From NCBI GenBank assembly GCA_023957125.1, contig JAMLHL010000018.1, positions 1-64,000 of the forward strand: DNA of 64,000 nt, given 5' to 3'. Shown here piece by piece: positions 37,695-46,080 of the stretch. The position numbers and the translations under genes were made by a program. Under the pieces are notes generated by a model, which had not been told where the DNA came from, made no database searches, and worked only from the letters and a program-made list of their open reading frames with translations. Origin of the DNA: Chitinophagaceae bacterium. GTDB taxonomy: Bacteria; Bacteroidota; Bacteroidia; Chitinophagales; Chitinophagaceae. Within the stretch, counting starts at the first letter, position 1. Every line of letters begins with the position of its first letter.

Positions 37695-37917
37695 GACCCT
37701 CCTGTGTCGGGTACCGACCGCTGTTCATTCATCAGGGCAGGCATTTTCACATTTTCACATTTCCACATTTTCAAATTACTCCCGCGGTCTGACCCTCCTG
37801 CGTCGGGTACCGACCGCTGTTCATTCGTCAGGGCAGGCATTTTCATATTTTCACATTTCCACATTTTCAAATTACTCCCGCGGTCTGACCCTCCTGCGTC
37901 GGGTACCGACCGCTGTT
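37695..37917. repeat. REP-like 96-bp tandem array, right part
   Basis: Units start at 37695, 37791 and 37887 (period 96; the third unit is partial). Each holds a palindrome with outer arms GCGGTC/GACCGC and inner ACCC/GGGT (complete at 37784-37817 and 37880-37913), then the tract GGCATTTTCATATTTTCACA continuing to TCAAATTACTCCCG. Units are nearly identical and no unique spacers occur, so it is not a CRISPR. The IS110 element sits in the palindrome of the first unit. Confidence 0.9.
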
Positions 37918-37929
37918 CGTTACTTTTCT

Positions 37930-40830
37930 TTATTCTGCCTCCACATAACTTTCCACGGGTTCGCAGGTACAAACGAGATTCCGGTCGCCATAGGTATTAT
38001 TGATCCTTGATACCGCGGGCCAAAATTTATTCAGACTGATGTATGGCAGGGGAAAAGCTGCTTCCCGGCGGCTGTAAGGATGCGTCCATTCATCGGCGCA
38101 CACCTTCTCCATTGTATGCGGCGCGTTTTTAAGCGGGTTATCGGTTTTACCGGCCCCGTTTTCCTCTATAGCTTTTATTTCATAATAAATATTGATCAAA
38201 GCATCGCAGAAACGGTCGAGCTCGTCCTTGTCTTCGCTCTCGGTAGGCTCTATCATAATGGTGCCGGCAACGGGGAAGCTCATTGTGGGAGCGTGAAAGC
38301 CGTAATCCATCAAACGCTTGGCTACATCTTCCGCCTCGATCCCCGCACTTGCTTTAAAGGGGCGGAGATCCACAATAAATTCATGCGCATTGGCGCCGGG
38401 GAAGAGTATGGAAAAATGTTTTTCCAGCCTGGCTTTCATATAGTTGGCATTTAAAATGGCATAGCTGGTGGCTGCTTTCAGCCCCTCAGCGCCCAACAGT
38501 TTGATATAGGCGTAGCTGATCAGTAATATAGACGCCGAACCGTAGGGCGCTGCACTTACCGCACCCAAGCCGCCCGGCTGGGGTGAAGTAAAGGCTTCCG
38601 TGCCCCGTTCGGAAAGCGTGATATGGGAGGGAAGATAAGCCTCCAGGTGGGCTTTGGCGCAAATGGGCCCCATGCCGGGTCCTCCGCCTCCATGCGGAAT
38701 AGCAAAAGTTTTATGGAGGTTAAGGTGACAGATGTCCGCACCAATGTAACCGGGTGAGGTAAACATACATTGCGCATTCATATTGGCGCCGTCCATATAT
38801 ACCTGTCCGCCATTATCGTGTATTATCTTACATACCTCTTTAATACTTTCTTCAAACACCCCGTGTGTGGAAGGATAGGTAACCATCAGGGCGGCGAGCG
38901 TGTCTTTATATTGTTCGGCTTTGGTTTTCAGGTCGGCTACATCTATGTGCCCCTCCGCATCGCTTTTTACCACCACCACTCTCAATCCGGCCAAAACGGC
39001 GGATGCGGGGTTGGTACCATGTGCTGAAATGGGGATCAATACTACATTTCTTTGATGATTTCCTGTAGCACGATGGTATCTCCGGATGGTCAGCAATCCT
39101 GCAAATTCTCCCTGGGCGCCGCTGTTGGGCTGCAGACTGCAGGCATCGAAACCGGTGATAGCACAAAGATAGCGGCTAAGGGTGTCAACAATTTCCTGAT
39201 ATCCCCGTGTTTGGGAACCGGGCGCAAACGGATGGATATCTGCAAATTCTGGCCAGCTCACCGGCAGCATTTCGGTAGCCGCGTTTAATTTCATGGTGCA
39301 ACTGCCAAGCGGGATCATGGAGGTAACCAGTGAAAGATCTTTGTTTTCAAGCATCCTGATGTAGCGCATCATCTTGCTTTCGCTGTGATAGGTATTAAAA
39401 ACAGGATGGGTGAGGAAAGCGCTTTTCCGGGTGGCGTAACCGGGGATATTTTCAGGCAGCTCGTTTTCACTGAAAGTGAGAGAAACGCCGCTGTGTCCGG
39501 AAGCCTCTGCAAAGACGTAAAGGATGTCCAAAATATCTTTCTGTGAAGTGGTTTCATCCAGGGATATCCCGATATGCTGTTCATCAAAATATCTGAAATT
39601 GACCTCCCGGGCTTCCGCGACCGGCCTTATTTTTGAAATATTACTGACCTTAATTTTCAGGGTGTCAAAATAGTGCCGGTTGAGATTGGTATAGCCTAAT
39701 TCATTCAGTTCATCAGACAGCGTTTTTGATAGAATGGCGATCCGGGTGGCGATTTCCTTTAATCTTTTGGGTCCGTGGTAAACGGCATACATGGCGGCCA
39801 TGTTGGCTAACAGCGCCTGGGCAGTGCAGATATTAGAGGTGGCTTTTTCTCTTTTAATGTGCTGTTCCCTGGTCTGCAGGGCCATTCTCAGGGCCCTTTT
39901 GCCGTAAGTGTCTATACTTACGCCGATTATGCGGCCGGGCATATTTCTTTTAAATTCCTCTTTTGTAGAGAAGAAAGCGGCGTGAGGGCCGCCAAAACCC
40001 AGGGGTACGCCAAAACGTTGGGCCGAGCCAATGGCTACATCGGCTCCCAATTCCCCCGGCGCGGTGAGCAGGGTAAGGGCCAGCAGGTCGGCCGCCATTA
40101 CCACATAAGCGTTGAGGGCATGCACCTGGTTGATAAAATTCCGGTAATCGTTTATGGAACCGTTGTTGTCGGGATATTGCACAATGGCGCCAAAGAAACT
40201 TTCGTCAAGGGAGGTGGTTACGTAGTCGCCAAAAACAAGCTCAACGCCAATAGGACCGGCACGGGTGATCAGCACGTCAATGGTTTGCGGAAACAGGGCT
40301 TTATCAACGAAGAACCGGGACTTCAGCGGGCTGCCGGGCTTGTTGGCATGGTGAAAAAGCATAGCCATAGCTTCCGCCGCCGCTGTGGCTTCGTCTAATA
40401 AAGAGGCATTGGCAAAAGGTAAGGCCGTAAGGTCGGCAACCAGGGTTTGAAAATTGAGCATGCTTTCCAGACGTCCCTGGGAAATTTCGGCCTGGTATGG
40501 AGTATATTGGGTGTACCACCCCGGGTTTTCAAACACATTTCTCAGGATAACCGATGGCGTTATGGTGCCGTAATAACCCTGACCTATATAAGTTTTAAAT
40601 ACTTTATTCTTTTGCGCCGTCTTTTTTAATTCCTGTAAATATTCATATTCATTCTGAGGCGCCGGCAGTTCGGGCGCTGAGGTGAGACGAATGGAAGCGG
40701 GAATGGTTTTTTCAACCAGTTCCTCTAAAGAGCTGATGCCGATGGTCTGAAGCATTTGTTTGCATTCAGTTTCATCGGGACCGATATGACGGGAAGTAAA
40801 ATCTTTTGCCTGTGTATCAAATACGTTCAT
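37930..40830 (-). CDS. gcvP: Glycine dehydrogenase (decarboxylating), P protein
   Basis: A 966-residue PLP enzyme of the glycine cleavage system: it decarboxylates glycine and passes the aminomethyl group to lipoyl-GcvH. The length fits the fused bacterial form. Lys707 in HLNLHKTFAIPHGGGG is the PLP lysine. Other family marks are FTSRHIGPDE at the N-terminus, YQAEISQGRLESMLNFQT, SLVTSMIPLGSCTMKLNA and GTIMIEPTESEDK. It is a single gene here. Its end lies 12 bp from the REP-like array. Confidence 0.97.
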   Translation of the reverse strand: MNVFDTQAKDFTSRHIGPDETECKQMLQTIGISSLEELVEKTIPASIRLTSAPELPAPQNEYEYLQELKKTAQKNKVFKTYIGQGYYGTITPSVILRNVFENPGWYTQYTPYQAEISQGRLESMLNFQTLVADLTALPFANASLLDEATAAAEAMAMLFHHANKPGSPLKSRFFVDKALFPQTIDVLITRAGPIGVELVFGDYVTTSLDESFFGAIVQYPDNNGSINDYRNFINQVHALNAYVVMAADLLALTLLTAPGELGADVAIGSAQRFGVPLGFGGPHAAFFSTKEEFKRNMPGRIIGVSIDTYGKRALRMALQTREQHIKREKATSNICTAQALLANMAAMYAVYHGPKRLKEIATRIAILSKTLSDELNELGYTNLNRHYFDTLKIKVSNISKIRPVAEAREVNFRYFDEQHIGISLDETTSQKDILDILYVFAEASGHSGVSLTFSENELPENIPGYATRKSAFLTHPVFNTYHSESKMMRYIRMLENKDLSLVTSMIPLGSCTMKLNAATEMLPVSWPEFADIHPFAPGSQTRGYQEIVDTLSRYLCAITGFDACSLQPNSGAQGEFAGLLTIRRYHRATGNHQRNVVLIPISAHGTNPASAVLAGLRVVVVKSDAEGHIDVADLKTKAEQYKDTLAALMVTYPSTHGVFEESIKEVCKIIHDNGGQVYMDGANMNAQCMFTSPGYIGADICHLNLHKTFAIPHGGGGPGMGPICAKAHLEAYLPSHITLSERGTEAFTSPQPGGLGAVSAAPYGSASILLISYAYIKLLGAEGLKAATSYAILNANYMKARLEKHFSILFPGANAHEFIVDLRPFKASAGIEAEDVAKRLMDYGFHAPTMSFPVAGTIMIEPTESEDKDELDRFCDALINIYYEIKAIEENGAGKTDNPLKNAPHTMEKVCADEWTHPYSRREAAFPLPYISLNKFWPAVSRINNTYGDRNLVCTCEPVESYVEAE

Positions 40831-41328
40831 AAAATAAAATAGAGTTGAACTTTTTGTAAAATGAGGTGCAAAGTTAGGAGGAATAACCTATTTACAAATG
40901 CTTTAAATCATCGGAAACGAAGGATAAGCCTCGGGATGTGCGCCTTAGCGTCCTGGCGTGCAATTATTCTCACGCAGAGCCACAGAAAACGCAAAGAGAA
41001 AACGATTCAGGATCTCCGGGAATCTCTTAATTTTCCTCTGCGCCTTAGCGTCGTGGCGTGTAATTATTCTCACGCAGAGCCGCAGAAGACGCAAAGAGAA
41101 AACGATTCAGGATCTCCGGGAATCCCTTAATTTTCTTCTGCGCCTTAGCGTCCTGGCGTGCAATTATTCTCACGCAGAGCCCGCAGAAGACGCAAAGAGA
41201 AAACATTTTTTGATTATTTTTGCCGCTAAGAAAAGTCCGGAAAAGAAGGAAAACGACGCCGTTATAATGATTTAAAGAATGCCGGTGTCTCTATGGAGAA
41301 TCGGGGACGGACGGTGATTTTTTAATGC
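40831..41328. repeat. 100-bp tandem repeat, about 2.8 copies
   Basis: Units begin at about 40939, 41039 and 41139 (period 100). Each reads TGCGCCTTAGCGTCNTGGCG, then ATTATTCTCACGCAGAGCC, GCAAAGAGAAAACGATTCAG and GATCTCCGGGAAT. The ends CTGCGCC...GGCGTG and CACGCAGAG are partly self-complementary. Open frames through the repeat only reflect it. I see no gene between gcvP and the YkgJ-like gene. Confidence 0.9.
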
Positions 41329-41850
41329 ATGGAAGGATCGCATAAAAACAATAGTACTCCGCCAGCCGCATCGGCAGAGCATGATTTGCAATGGCAGAAA
41401 AAATCTGCTTCCCAACAGAAAACCTATGCCCGGATGTTGCAAAGAGGAGATAAAAATAAGATGCTGAAACAACTTCCGGAATTGCACGAAGAAGCGTTTT
41501 CCCATATCAACTGCCTGAACTGCGCCGCCTGCTGTAAAAATTATTCCCCCCGCTTTAAAACGCCGGACATAAAACGCATCAGTAAATACCTCCGCCTGAA
41601 GGAAAGCCGCTTCATTGACCGGTACCTGCAACTGGATGATGAAGGAGATTATGTAGTGAATCAAAAGCCCTGCCCCTTCCTCGGAAGCGATAACCGGTGC
41701 AGTATTTATGAAGTGCGGCCATCCGACTGTGCCCGGTTTCCCTATACCAATGAGGACGTTCTTATCAACCGGCCACGGATTACTTTGAAAAATTCCAGCT
41801 TTTGTCCCGCAGTTTTTTTCGTGCTGGAAAAACTTCTTAAAGTGAAATAA
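41329..41850 (+). CDS. YkgJ-family CxxCxxCC cysteine-cluster protein
   Basis: A 173-residue protein. INCLNCAACCKNYSPRF gives the CxxCxxCC core, and CPFLGSDNRCSIYEVRPSDCARFPY gives the second set of cysteines. The family is thought to chelate zinc or an iron-sulfur cluster; its cellular role is not firmly known. The N-terminal 45 residues are polar and helical. It is a single gene on the plus strand, between the tandem repeat and the toxin-antitoxin module. Confidence 0.85.
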   Translation: MEGSHKNNSTPPAASAEHDLQWQKKSASQQKTYARMLQRGDKNKMLKQLPELHEEAFSHINCLNCAACCKNYSPRFKTPDIKRISKYLRLKESRFIDRYLQLDDEGDYVVNQKPCPFLGSDNRCSIYEVRPSDCARFPYTNEDVLINRPRITLKNSSFCPAVFFVLEKLLKVK

Positions 41851-41868
41851 ATTTATCAGGAAAAATAA

Positions 41869-41907
41869 ATACGACAAAAAGTTATTTTTTTAAACAAAAT
41901 GTCGTAT
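41869..41907. promoter_or_regulatory. Inverted repeat upstream of the RES/Xre pair, candidate autoregulatory operator
   Basis: Perfect 8-bp arms ATACGACA / TGTCGTAT with a 23-base AT-rich spacer, about 100 bp before the antitoxin ATG. A TATCTTG sequence overlapping the right arm resembles the Bacteroidota -7 element. Antitoxins of this class usually repress their own promoter, so this is the obvious place to look. Confidence 0.55.
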
Positions 41908-42009
41908 CTTGTGGGGTAAAGCAATATGGCGGTTTTTCTTACGATAGAAGAAGAATACGTTCCTGGTTTACCGGCCGGCCGCCAAAATGCAAAAGTTTAA
42001 AATATACAC

Positions 42010-42510
42010 ATGAAAAAGAATCCCACAAACTATAAAACAGAAGAGGAATCAATGCAATCACTTTTGGAGGAGGCTGCGGTTCATTATCAAACCATGGGTA
42101 TCATCTTAGGTAGTAAGCAACCGTTTCCAACTCATTCTCCCGATGATATGGACCTGATCCGGCTAAGCCGCTCCGGGGTAAAAAAGTCCTCTTTAAAATC
42201 GCTCAGTAAATTTCTTGGGATCTCCATGGAGGCAATGAGCCTTCTTCTGCATACTTCTCATAGAAATATACAGCGTAAAGACGATGATGAGCTTTTAGAC
42301 ATTAATAAGTCCGAAAGAGTGTTAGAGATCGCCGAGCTGGTTAGCCGGGGCCTGGATGTTTTCGGTTCCGCGGATAATTTACAGCAATGGCTGCATTCCA
42401 GCATTATTGCTTTAGGCGGTAAAAAGCCGGTGGAGCTGCTGGATACCTCTTTTGGAGTGCGTATGGTTCTTAAGCTTCTCAATCGTATAGAACAGGGCGT
42501 ATATTCTTAA
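42010..42510 (+). CDS. Antitoxin with Xre/MbcA/ParS toxin-binding (DUF2384) domain
   Basis: A 166-residue protein. The middle has an Xre-type helix-turn-helix (VKKSSLKSLSKFLGISMEAM), and the C-terminal half the DUF2384 pattern: ERVLEIAELVSRGLDVFGSA, LQQWLHSSIIALGGKKPVEL and LDTSFGVRMVLKLLNRIEQG. Its end is 9 bp from the RES-domain gene, forming the classic antitoxin-toxin order. It should neutralise the toxin and repress the operon. Confidence 0.9.
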   Translation: MKKNPTNYKTEEESMQSLLEEAAVHYQTMGIILGSKQPFPTHSPDDMDLIRLSRSGVKKSSLKSLSKFLGISMEAMSLLLHTSHRNIQRKDDDELLDINKSERVLEIAELVSRGLDVFGSADNLQQWLHSSIIALGGKKPVELLDTSFGVRMVLKLLNRIEQGVYS

Positions 42511-42519
42511 TTTTCTGTT

Positions 42520-43008
42520 GTGATATTGTATAGAGTTTGCAGGAATAAGTACAGGCACGATTTAAGCGGTTCCGGCGCCAGGGTCAGCGGGGGACGATGG
42601 AACAGTGCCGGCAGGGCCGCTCTGTACACCTCCGGAACAAAATCACTTGCCATTTTGGAAGTGCTGACCAATACGCCCCTGGCAATTTTAAAGGATGATT
42701 TTACTATTGTAACACTTGAACTTCCGGATGGGGTTTCAATTGATGAATACAAGTTGAGCGACATGCCGGCAGAATGGCATAGCTATCCTGTTCCCATTCA
42801 TGTTATGCGGATGGGCGACCGATGGCTGGCATCGGGCAGGAGTCTGGTTTTGAAGGTACCTTCGGCCGTTGTTTTTTCCGAGCATAATTGGGTCATTAAT
42901 CCTGCTCATCCGGAATTTGATAAAGTAAAGATCGCGGGTACAGAAAGACTGGTGATAGATCCGCGAATCGAGAAAAACCGGCAGGATCCGTATTCTGATC
43001 CGGTTTAA
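42520..43008 (+). CDS. RES-domain toxin (NAD+-depleting type)
   Basis: A 162-residue RES-family protein. LYRVCRNKYRHDLSGSGARV, GGRWNSAGRAALYTS and SLAILEVL carry the Arg, Glu and Ser positions for which the family is named. HNWVINPAHPEF and the end RLVIDPRI are also typical. Characterised RES toxins degrade NAD+. It follows the Xre/DUF2384 antitoxin. No rearrangement signs are visible apart from the position next to repeats. Confidence 0.9.
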   Translation: MILYRVCRNKYRHDLSGSGARVSGGRWNSAGRAALYTSGTKSLAILEVLTNTPLAILKDDFTIVTLELPDGVSIDEYKLSDMPAEWHSYPVPIHVMRMGDRWLASGRSLVLKVPSAVVFSEHNWVINPAHPEFDKVKIAGTERLVIDPRIEKNRQDPYSDPV

Positions 43009-43031
43009 AAGGAGAACTTGCACTGCATTGT

Positions 43032-43664
43032 TCAGGGTAGAGAGATGAAGTGCCGCCCAGGCTCATAGTCCTTTTCCAGCGCATTGATGATAGTTTTCAA
43101 ATGCGTTTCATTCCCCAAAAAATCCGCCTTCCCCGCATCTATATACAGGGTTTTGATATTGTGCTGTTTGATATAATGCGTATAGGTTTGCTGGATATTG
43201 TAAAGATATTCATCCGGAATACGCTGTTCGTACGACCGGCCGCGCTTCCGTATATTCTCCTGCAGGTTACTGACCGGGGCATGCAGGTATATCAGCAGGT
43301 CGGGCCGGATCAACTGTTGGGTGATAATATCGAATAGCCGCTGATAAAGCAGGAACTCTTCTTCCGGTAAATTTACTTTGGCAAAAAGCAGGCATTTCGT
43401 AAATAAATAATCCGCGATGGTGATGCTCCGGAAAAGGTCTTTGGTATGCACCAGCTCCTTCAACTGCTTGTACCGTTCTGCCATAAAAAACAATTCAAGC
43501 GGAAAAGCGTTTTGACCGGGATTTTCATAAAACCCTGCAAGAAAAGGATTGTCCGCGAACCTTTCCAGGATCAGTCTTGCATTAAAATGTTTTGATAACA
43601 GGTGGGCCAGCGTGGTTTTACCCACGCCTATATTTCCTTCAATTGCGATATAATGATAATTCAT
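43032..43664 (-). CDS. Deoxynucleoside kinase
   Basis: A 210-residue kinase from the ATG at 43664 (MNYHYIAIEGNIGVGKTTLA). An ATG four codons upstream is also possible. The P-loop GNIGVGKTT, the LERFADNPFL block, the FFMAERYKQL helix and the KRGRSYEQRIPDEYL lid (Arg-rich) mark the dNK/dCK/dGK family. These phosphorylate deoxynucleosides for salvage. Substrate preference (dA, dG or dC) cannot be read here. It is minus strand, upstream of no obvious partner; folK follows on the same strand 54 bp away. Confidence 0.88.
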   Translation of the reverse strand: MNYHYIAIEGNIGVGKTTLAHLLSKHFNARLILERFADNPFLAGFYENPGQNAFPLELFFMAERYKQLKELVHTKDLFRSITIADYLFTKCLLFAKVNLPEEEFLLYQRLFDIITQQLIRPDLLIYLHAPVSNLQENIRKRGRSYEQRIPDEYLYNIQQTYTHYIKQHNIKTLYIDAGKADFLGNETHLKTIINALEKDYEPGRHFISLP

Positions 43665-43717
43665 AAGCGAAGCCAAACTTAAGCAACACTTTCAAATTAA
43701 TCGGAAAGGATTATACA

Positions 43718-44203
43718 CTAATTTTCCAGTTTCCAAACGCTGAGCGGATCATTACATTCTTTCAAAAGGCGATGAATGGTTTTTTCCCGGACGGGATGGA
43801 TAACATCCGGCGCTATTTCGTCCAGCGGTTCCAATGCAAAACGCCGGTACGGCAATTGAGGATGGGGAACCTCCAACGCAGGAGTGTGGATAATCTCATC
43901 ATTAAACAGCAGCATATCTATATCTATATTCCGGGGACCGTATTTTTGGGTCCTCTGCCGTCCCATTCTCGCTTCTATTTGCAGCAGCAGGCCGAGCAGT
44001 TGAAACGCCGGCCAGGAAGTGTTGATCATCAATGCCTGGTTAAAAAAAGAGGGTTGGTCTGTATTTCCCCAGGGAGCCGTTTCGTATAAATGAGACCGCC
44101 GTACAATGGTTCCACATTCATTTTCAATCAATGTGCGGGCTTTTTCCAATTGTAATTTTCTGTCTCCCAGGTTACCGCCAATCAACAAATACCCTTTGTT
44201 CAT
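43718..44203 (-). CDS. folK: 2-amino-4-hydroxy-6-hydroxymethyldihydropteridine diphosphokinase
   Basis: A 161-residue HPPK. GYLLIGGNLGDR at the N-terminus, SHLYETAPWGNTDQPSFFNQ, LLQIEARMGRQR and YGPRNIDIDMLLFND (metal-binding Asp pair) followed by HPQLPYRRFALEPL are all family blocks. It transfers pyrophosphate from ATP to the pterin in folate synthesis. It is divergent from sppA. Confidence 0.95.
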   Translation of the reverse strand: MNKGYLLIGGNLGDRKLQLEKARTLIENECGTIVRRSHLYETAPWGNTDQPSFFNQALMINTSWPAFQLLGLLLQIEARMGRQRTQKYGPRNIDIDMLLFNDEIIHTPALEVPHPQLPYRRFALEPLDEIAPDVIHPVREKTIHRLLKECNDPLSVWKLEN

Positions 44204-44265
44204 GGATAGAATATGTAGTTTCCGGCCTCAAATATCCCTAATTTTACCAGACTAAAATTTTAAAT

Positions 44266-46023
44266 GTGAGGAGTTTCTTTAAATTTTTCCTGGCGTCTTT
44301 GTTAGCGTTGGTCATCTTTACCTTGTTGGGGTTTTTTATTCTACTGGGAATCGTAAGTGTTGTTTCCGGCGGTGAAAAAACATCGGTTGCCTCTAATTCG
44401 GTGCTGGTTATGGATCTGTCGCACCATTTCAGCGACAGGAAGCAGGACAATACTTTTGCCCGCCTCAGCGGTGATGATGATGTGTACTCCACTTCGCTGT
44501 ATGAAGCCATTCAGCTTGTACAACAGGCTGCAGAAGATTCCCTGATAAAAGGCATTTATATAAAGTGCAATGAAAATGCCAACGGCTTTGCCGCAAGTGA
44601 GGAATTGCGAAAGGCGTTGCTTGATTTTCGGGAGAGCGGGAAATTTATTATTGCTTATGGAGATGTGATCTCGCAGAAAGCATATTTTGTGGGCAGCGTA
44701 GCCAACCGGATCTACTGTAATCCCAAAGGAGGGCTCGACTGGAAAGGCTTTTCTTCCCAACTTTTCTTTATAAAAAATACTTTGAAAAAGCTTGAAATTG
44801 AACCCCAGATATTTTATGACGGGAAATTTAAGAGCGCAACCGAGCCTCTCCGGGAAGAAAAAATGACAGATGCCAACCGGCTACAGACGACGGTATGGCT
44901 TGGAGATTTGTACAACAGGTTTCTGCTGGCTGTTGCTGATGCAAGAAAAACAGATACGGCAACGCTCCGCAGGTATGCTTCTGATTTTACGATTCAAACG
45001 CCGGAGGACGCGGTACGTTATAATTTAATGGATGGGGTGAAATATGACGATGAGGTAAAGGATGAAATCCGCCACCGGCTGGGTATAGGTGCCTCTGAAA
45101 AAATTGAGTTTGTGCTTTTGGGAACTTATGCGGAAAAAAGCAGCCCTTCAAAATATCGTGCCGACCGAATTGCGGTTATTTACGCCGAAGGGGATATCGT
45201 GGATGGGAAGGGCAACGAAAGGCAGGTGGGCTCCGGTGAATTCAGAGGCTTGTTGGCCAACGTACGGGAAGACAAGCACGTGAAGGCCGTGGTGCTGAGG
45301 GTAAATTCTCCGGGCGGTAGTGCACTTGCCAGCGAGATCATCTGGCGGGAAACGATGCTTATCCGCAGTGCGGGAAAGCCCTTAGTGGTATCTATGGGAG
45401 ATGTGGCGGCTTCCGGGGGGTATTATATCTCCAGTGCGGCCGACAGTATTTTCGCGCAGCCCAATACCATTACGGGTTCCATTGGGGTATTCGGGATCAT
45501 TCCGAATATGAGGGAATTTTTCAGGAATAAACTGGGGGTAACTTTCGATGAAGTAAAAACAGCGCCCAACGCGGATATAGGCAGTATTACCCGCCCGATG
45601 ACAGATGGAGAGAAGAAGATTATCCAGGCGGGGGTGGACACTATTTACAATACATTTAAAGACCGGGTGGCTGAGGGAAGGAAAATGAATTTACCCATAG
45701 TGGACAGTATAGCGCAGGGGAGGGTTTGGGCAGGAAGCAGGGCCCTGGAAATAGGACTGGTAGATCGCCTTGGCGGTTTGGAGGAGGCCATCGCCTGTGC
45801 CGCACGCATGGCTAAGCTCACCGACTACGGGTTGAAGGAATATCCCGAGCCCAAATCCCTTTGGCAGATGCTGAAGGGTAATTTGGGTAAAAATGTACAA
45901 CTCAAAACCCTCAGAAAAGAATTGGGCGATGAACAATATCAATTGTTTCAACAACTGCAGCGCATCCGGGAGATCACAGGTACTATACAGGCAAGGTTAC
46001 CCTATGATATTGTTGTGGAATAG
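44266..46023 (+). CDS. sppA: Signal peptide peptidase SppA, 67 kDa type
   Basis: A 585-residue membrane-anchored serine protease. It starts with GTG at 44266; the overlapping ATG at 44264 would meet TGA at once. One N-terminal membrane helix (residues 4-30) is followed by two tandem S49 domains, as in the long form. The catalytic Lys187 is in YDGKFKS and Ser383 in GDVAASGGYY, a Ser/Lys dyad split between the halves. It degrades leftover signal peptides in the membrane. It is 58 bp upstream of an ABC permease on the same strand. Confidence 0.95.
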   Translation: MRSFFKFFLASLLALVIFTLLGFFILLGIVSVVSGGEKTSVASNSVLVMDLSHHFSDRKQDNTFARLSGDDDVYSTSLYEAIQLVQQAAEDSLIKGIYIKCNENANGFAASEELRKALLDFRESGKFIIAYGDVISQKAYFVGSVANRIYCNPKGGLDWKGFSSQLFFIKNTLKKLEIEPQIFYDGKFKSATEPLREEKMTDANRLQTTVWLGDLYNRFLLAVADARKTDTATLRRYASDFTIQTPEDAVRYNLMDGVKYDDEVKDEIRHRLGIGASEKIEFVLLGTYAEKSSPSKYRADRIAVIYAEGDIVDGKGNERQVGSGEFRGLLANVREDKHVKAVVLRVNSPGGSALASEIIWRETMLIRSAGKPLVVSMGDVAASGGYYISSAADSIFAQPNTITGSIGVFGIIPNMREFFRNKLGVTFDEVKTAPNADIGSITRPMTDGEKKIIQAGVDTIYNTFKDRVAEGRKMNLPIVDSIAQGRVWAGSRALEIGLVDRLGGLEEAIACAARMAKLTDYGLKEYPEPKSLWQMLKGNLGKNVQLKTLRKELGDEQYQLFQQLQRIREITGTIQARLPYDIVVE

Positions 46024-46080
46024 TTAATGATAAAAAACCGGTACTAAATCCGGTACCTTCGCCCGCTCAAATGCTTATTC

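Larger units (their letters stand above)
36349..37696 (-). mobile_element. IS110-family insertion sequence (1,348 bp)
   Basis: The boundaries come from comparing the interrupted repeat with intact units at 37784-37817 and 37880-37913. The unit reads ...GCGGTCT-GA-CCCTCCTG. The left flank keeps GCGGTCTGA and the right flank keeps GACCCTCCTG. Only the dinucleotide GA (TC on the transposase strand) is shared, as expected for the core-dinucleotide exchange of IS110 elements rather than a target duplication. There are no terminal inverted repeats. The transposase is preceded by about 280 bp of structured noncoding sequence and followed by about 36 bp. It looks intact. Confidence 0.85.

Noticed and set aside
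37411..37728. N-terminal extension of the IS110 transposase
   Set aside because: The extra 106 codons are low-complexity and coincide with the structured leader; the family starts at MNEKQQNFIGIDISK.
37695..37917. Possible CRISPR array (regular 96-bp units)
   Set aside because: Units are nearly identical throughout, with no unique spacers, and the period is longer than a repeat-spacer unit usually is. It is a plain tandem repeat.
40861..41275. Two open frames of about 90-105 codons across the 100-bp repeat
   Set aside because: They merely translate the repeat (SHAEPQKTQRE-type phrases recur) and have no other support.
41926..42000. A 24-codon open frame (MAVFLTIEEEYV...) just before the RES/Xre antitoxin, as a leader peptide
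   Set aside because: No attenuator-like structure or conserved context can be shown; it may be chance.
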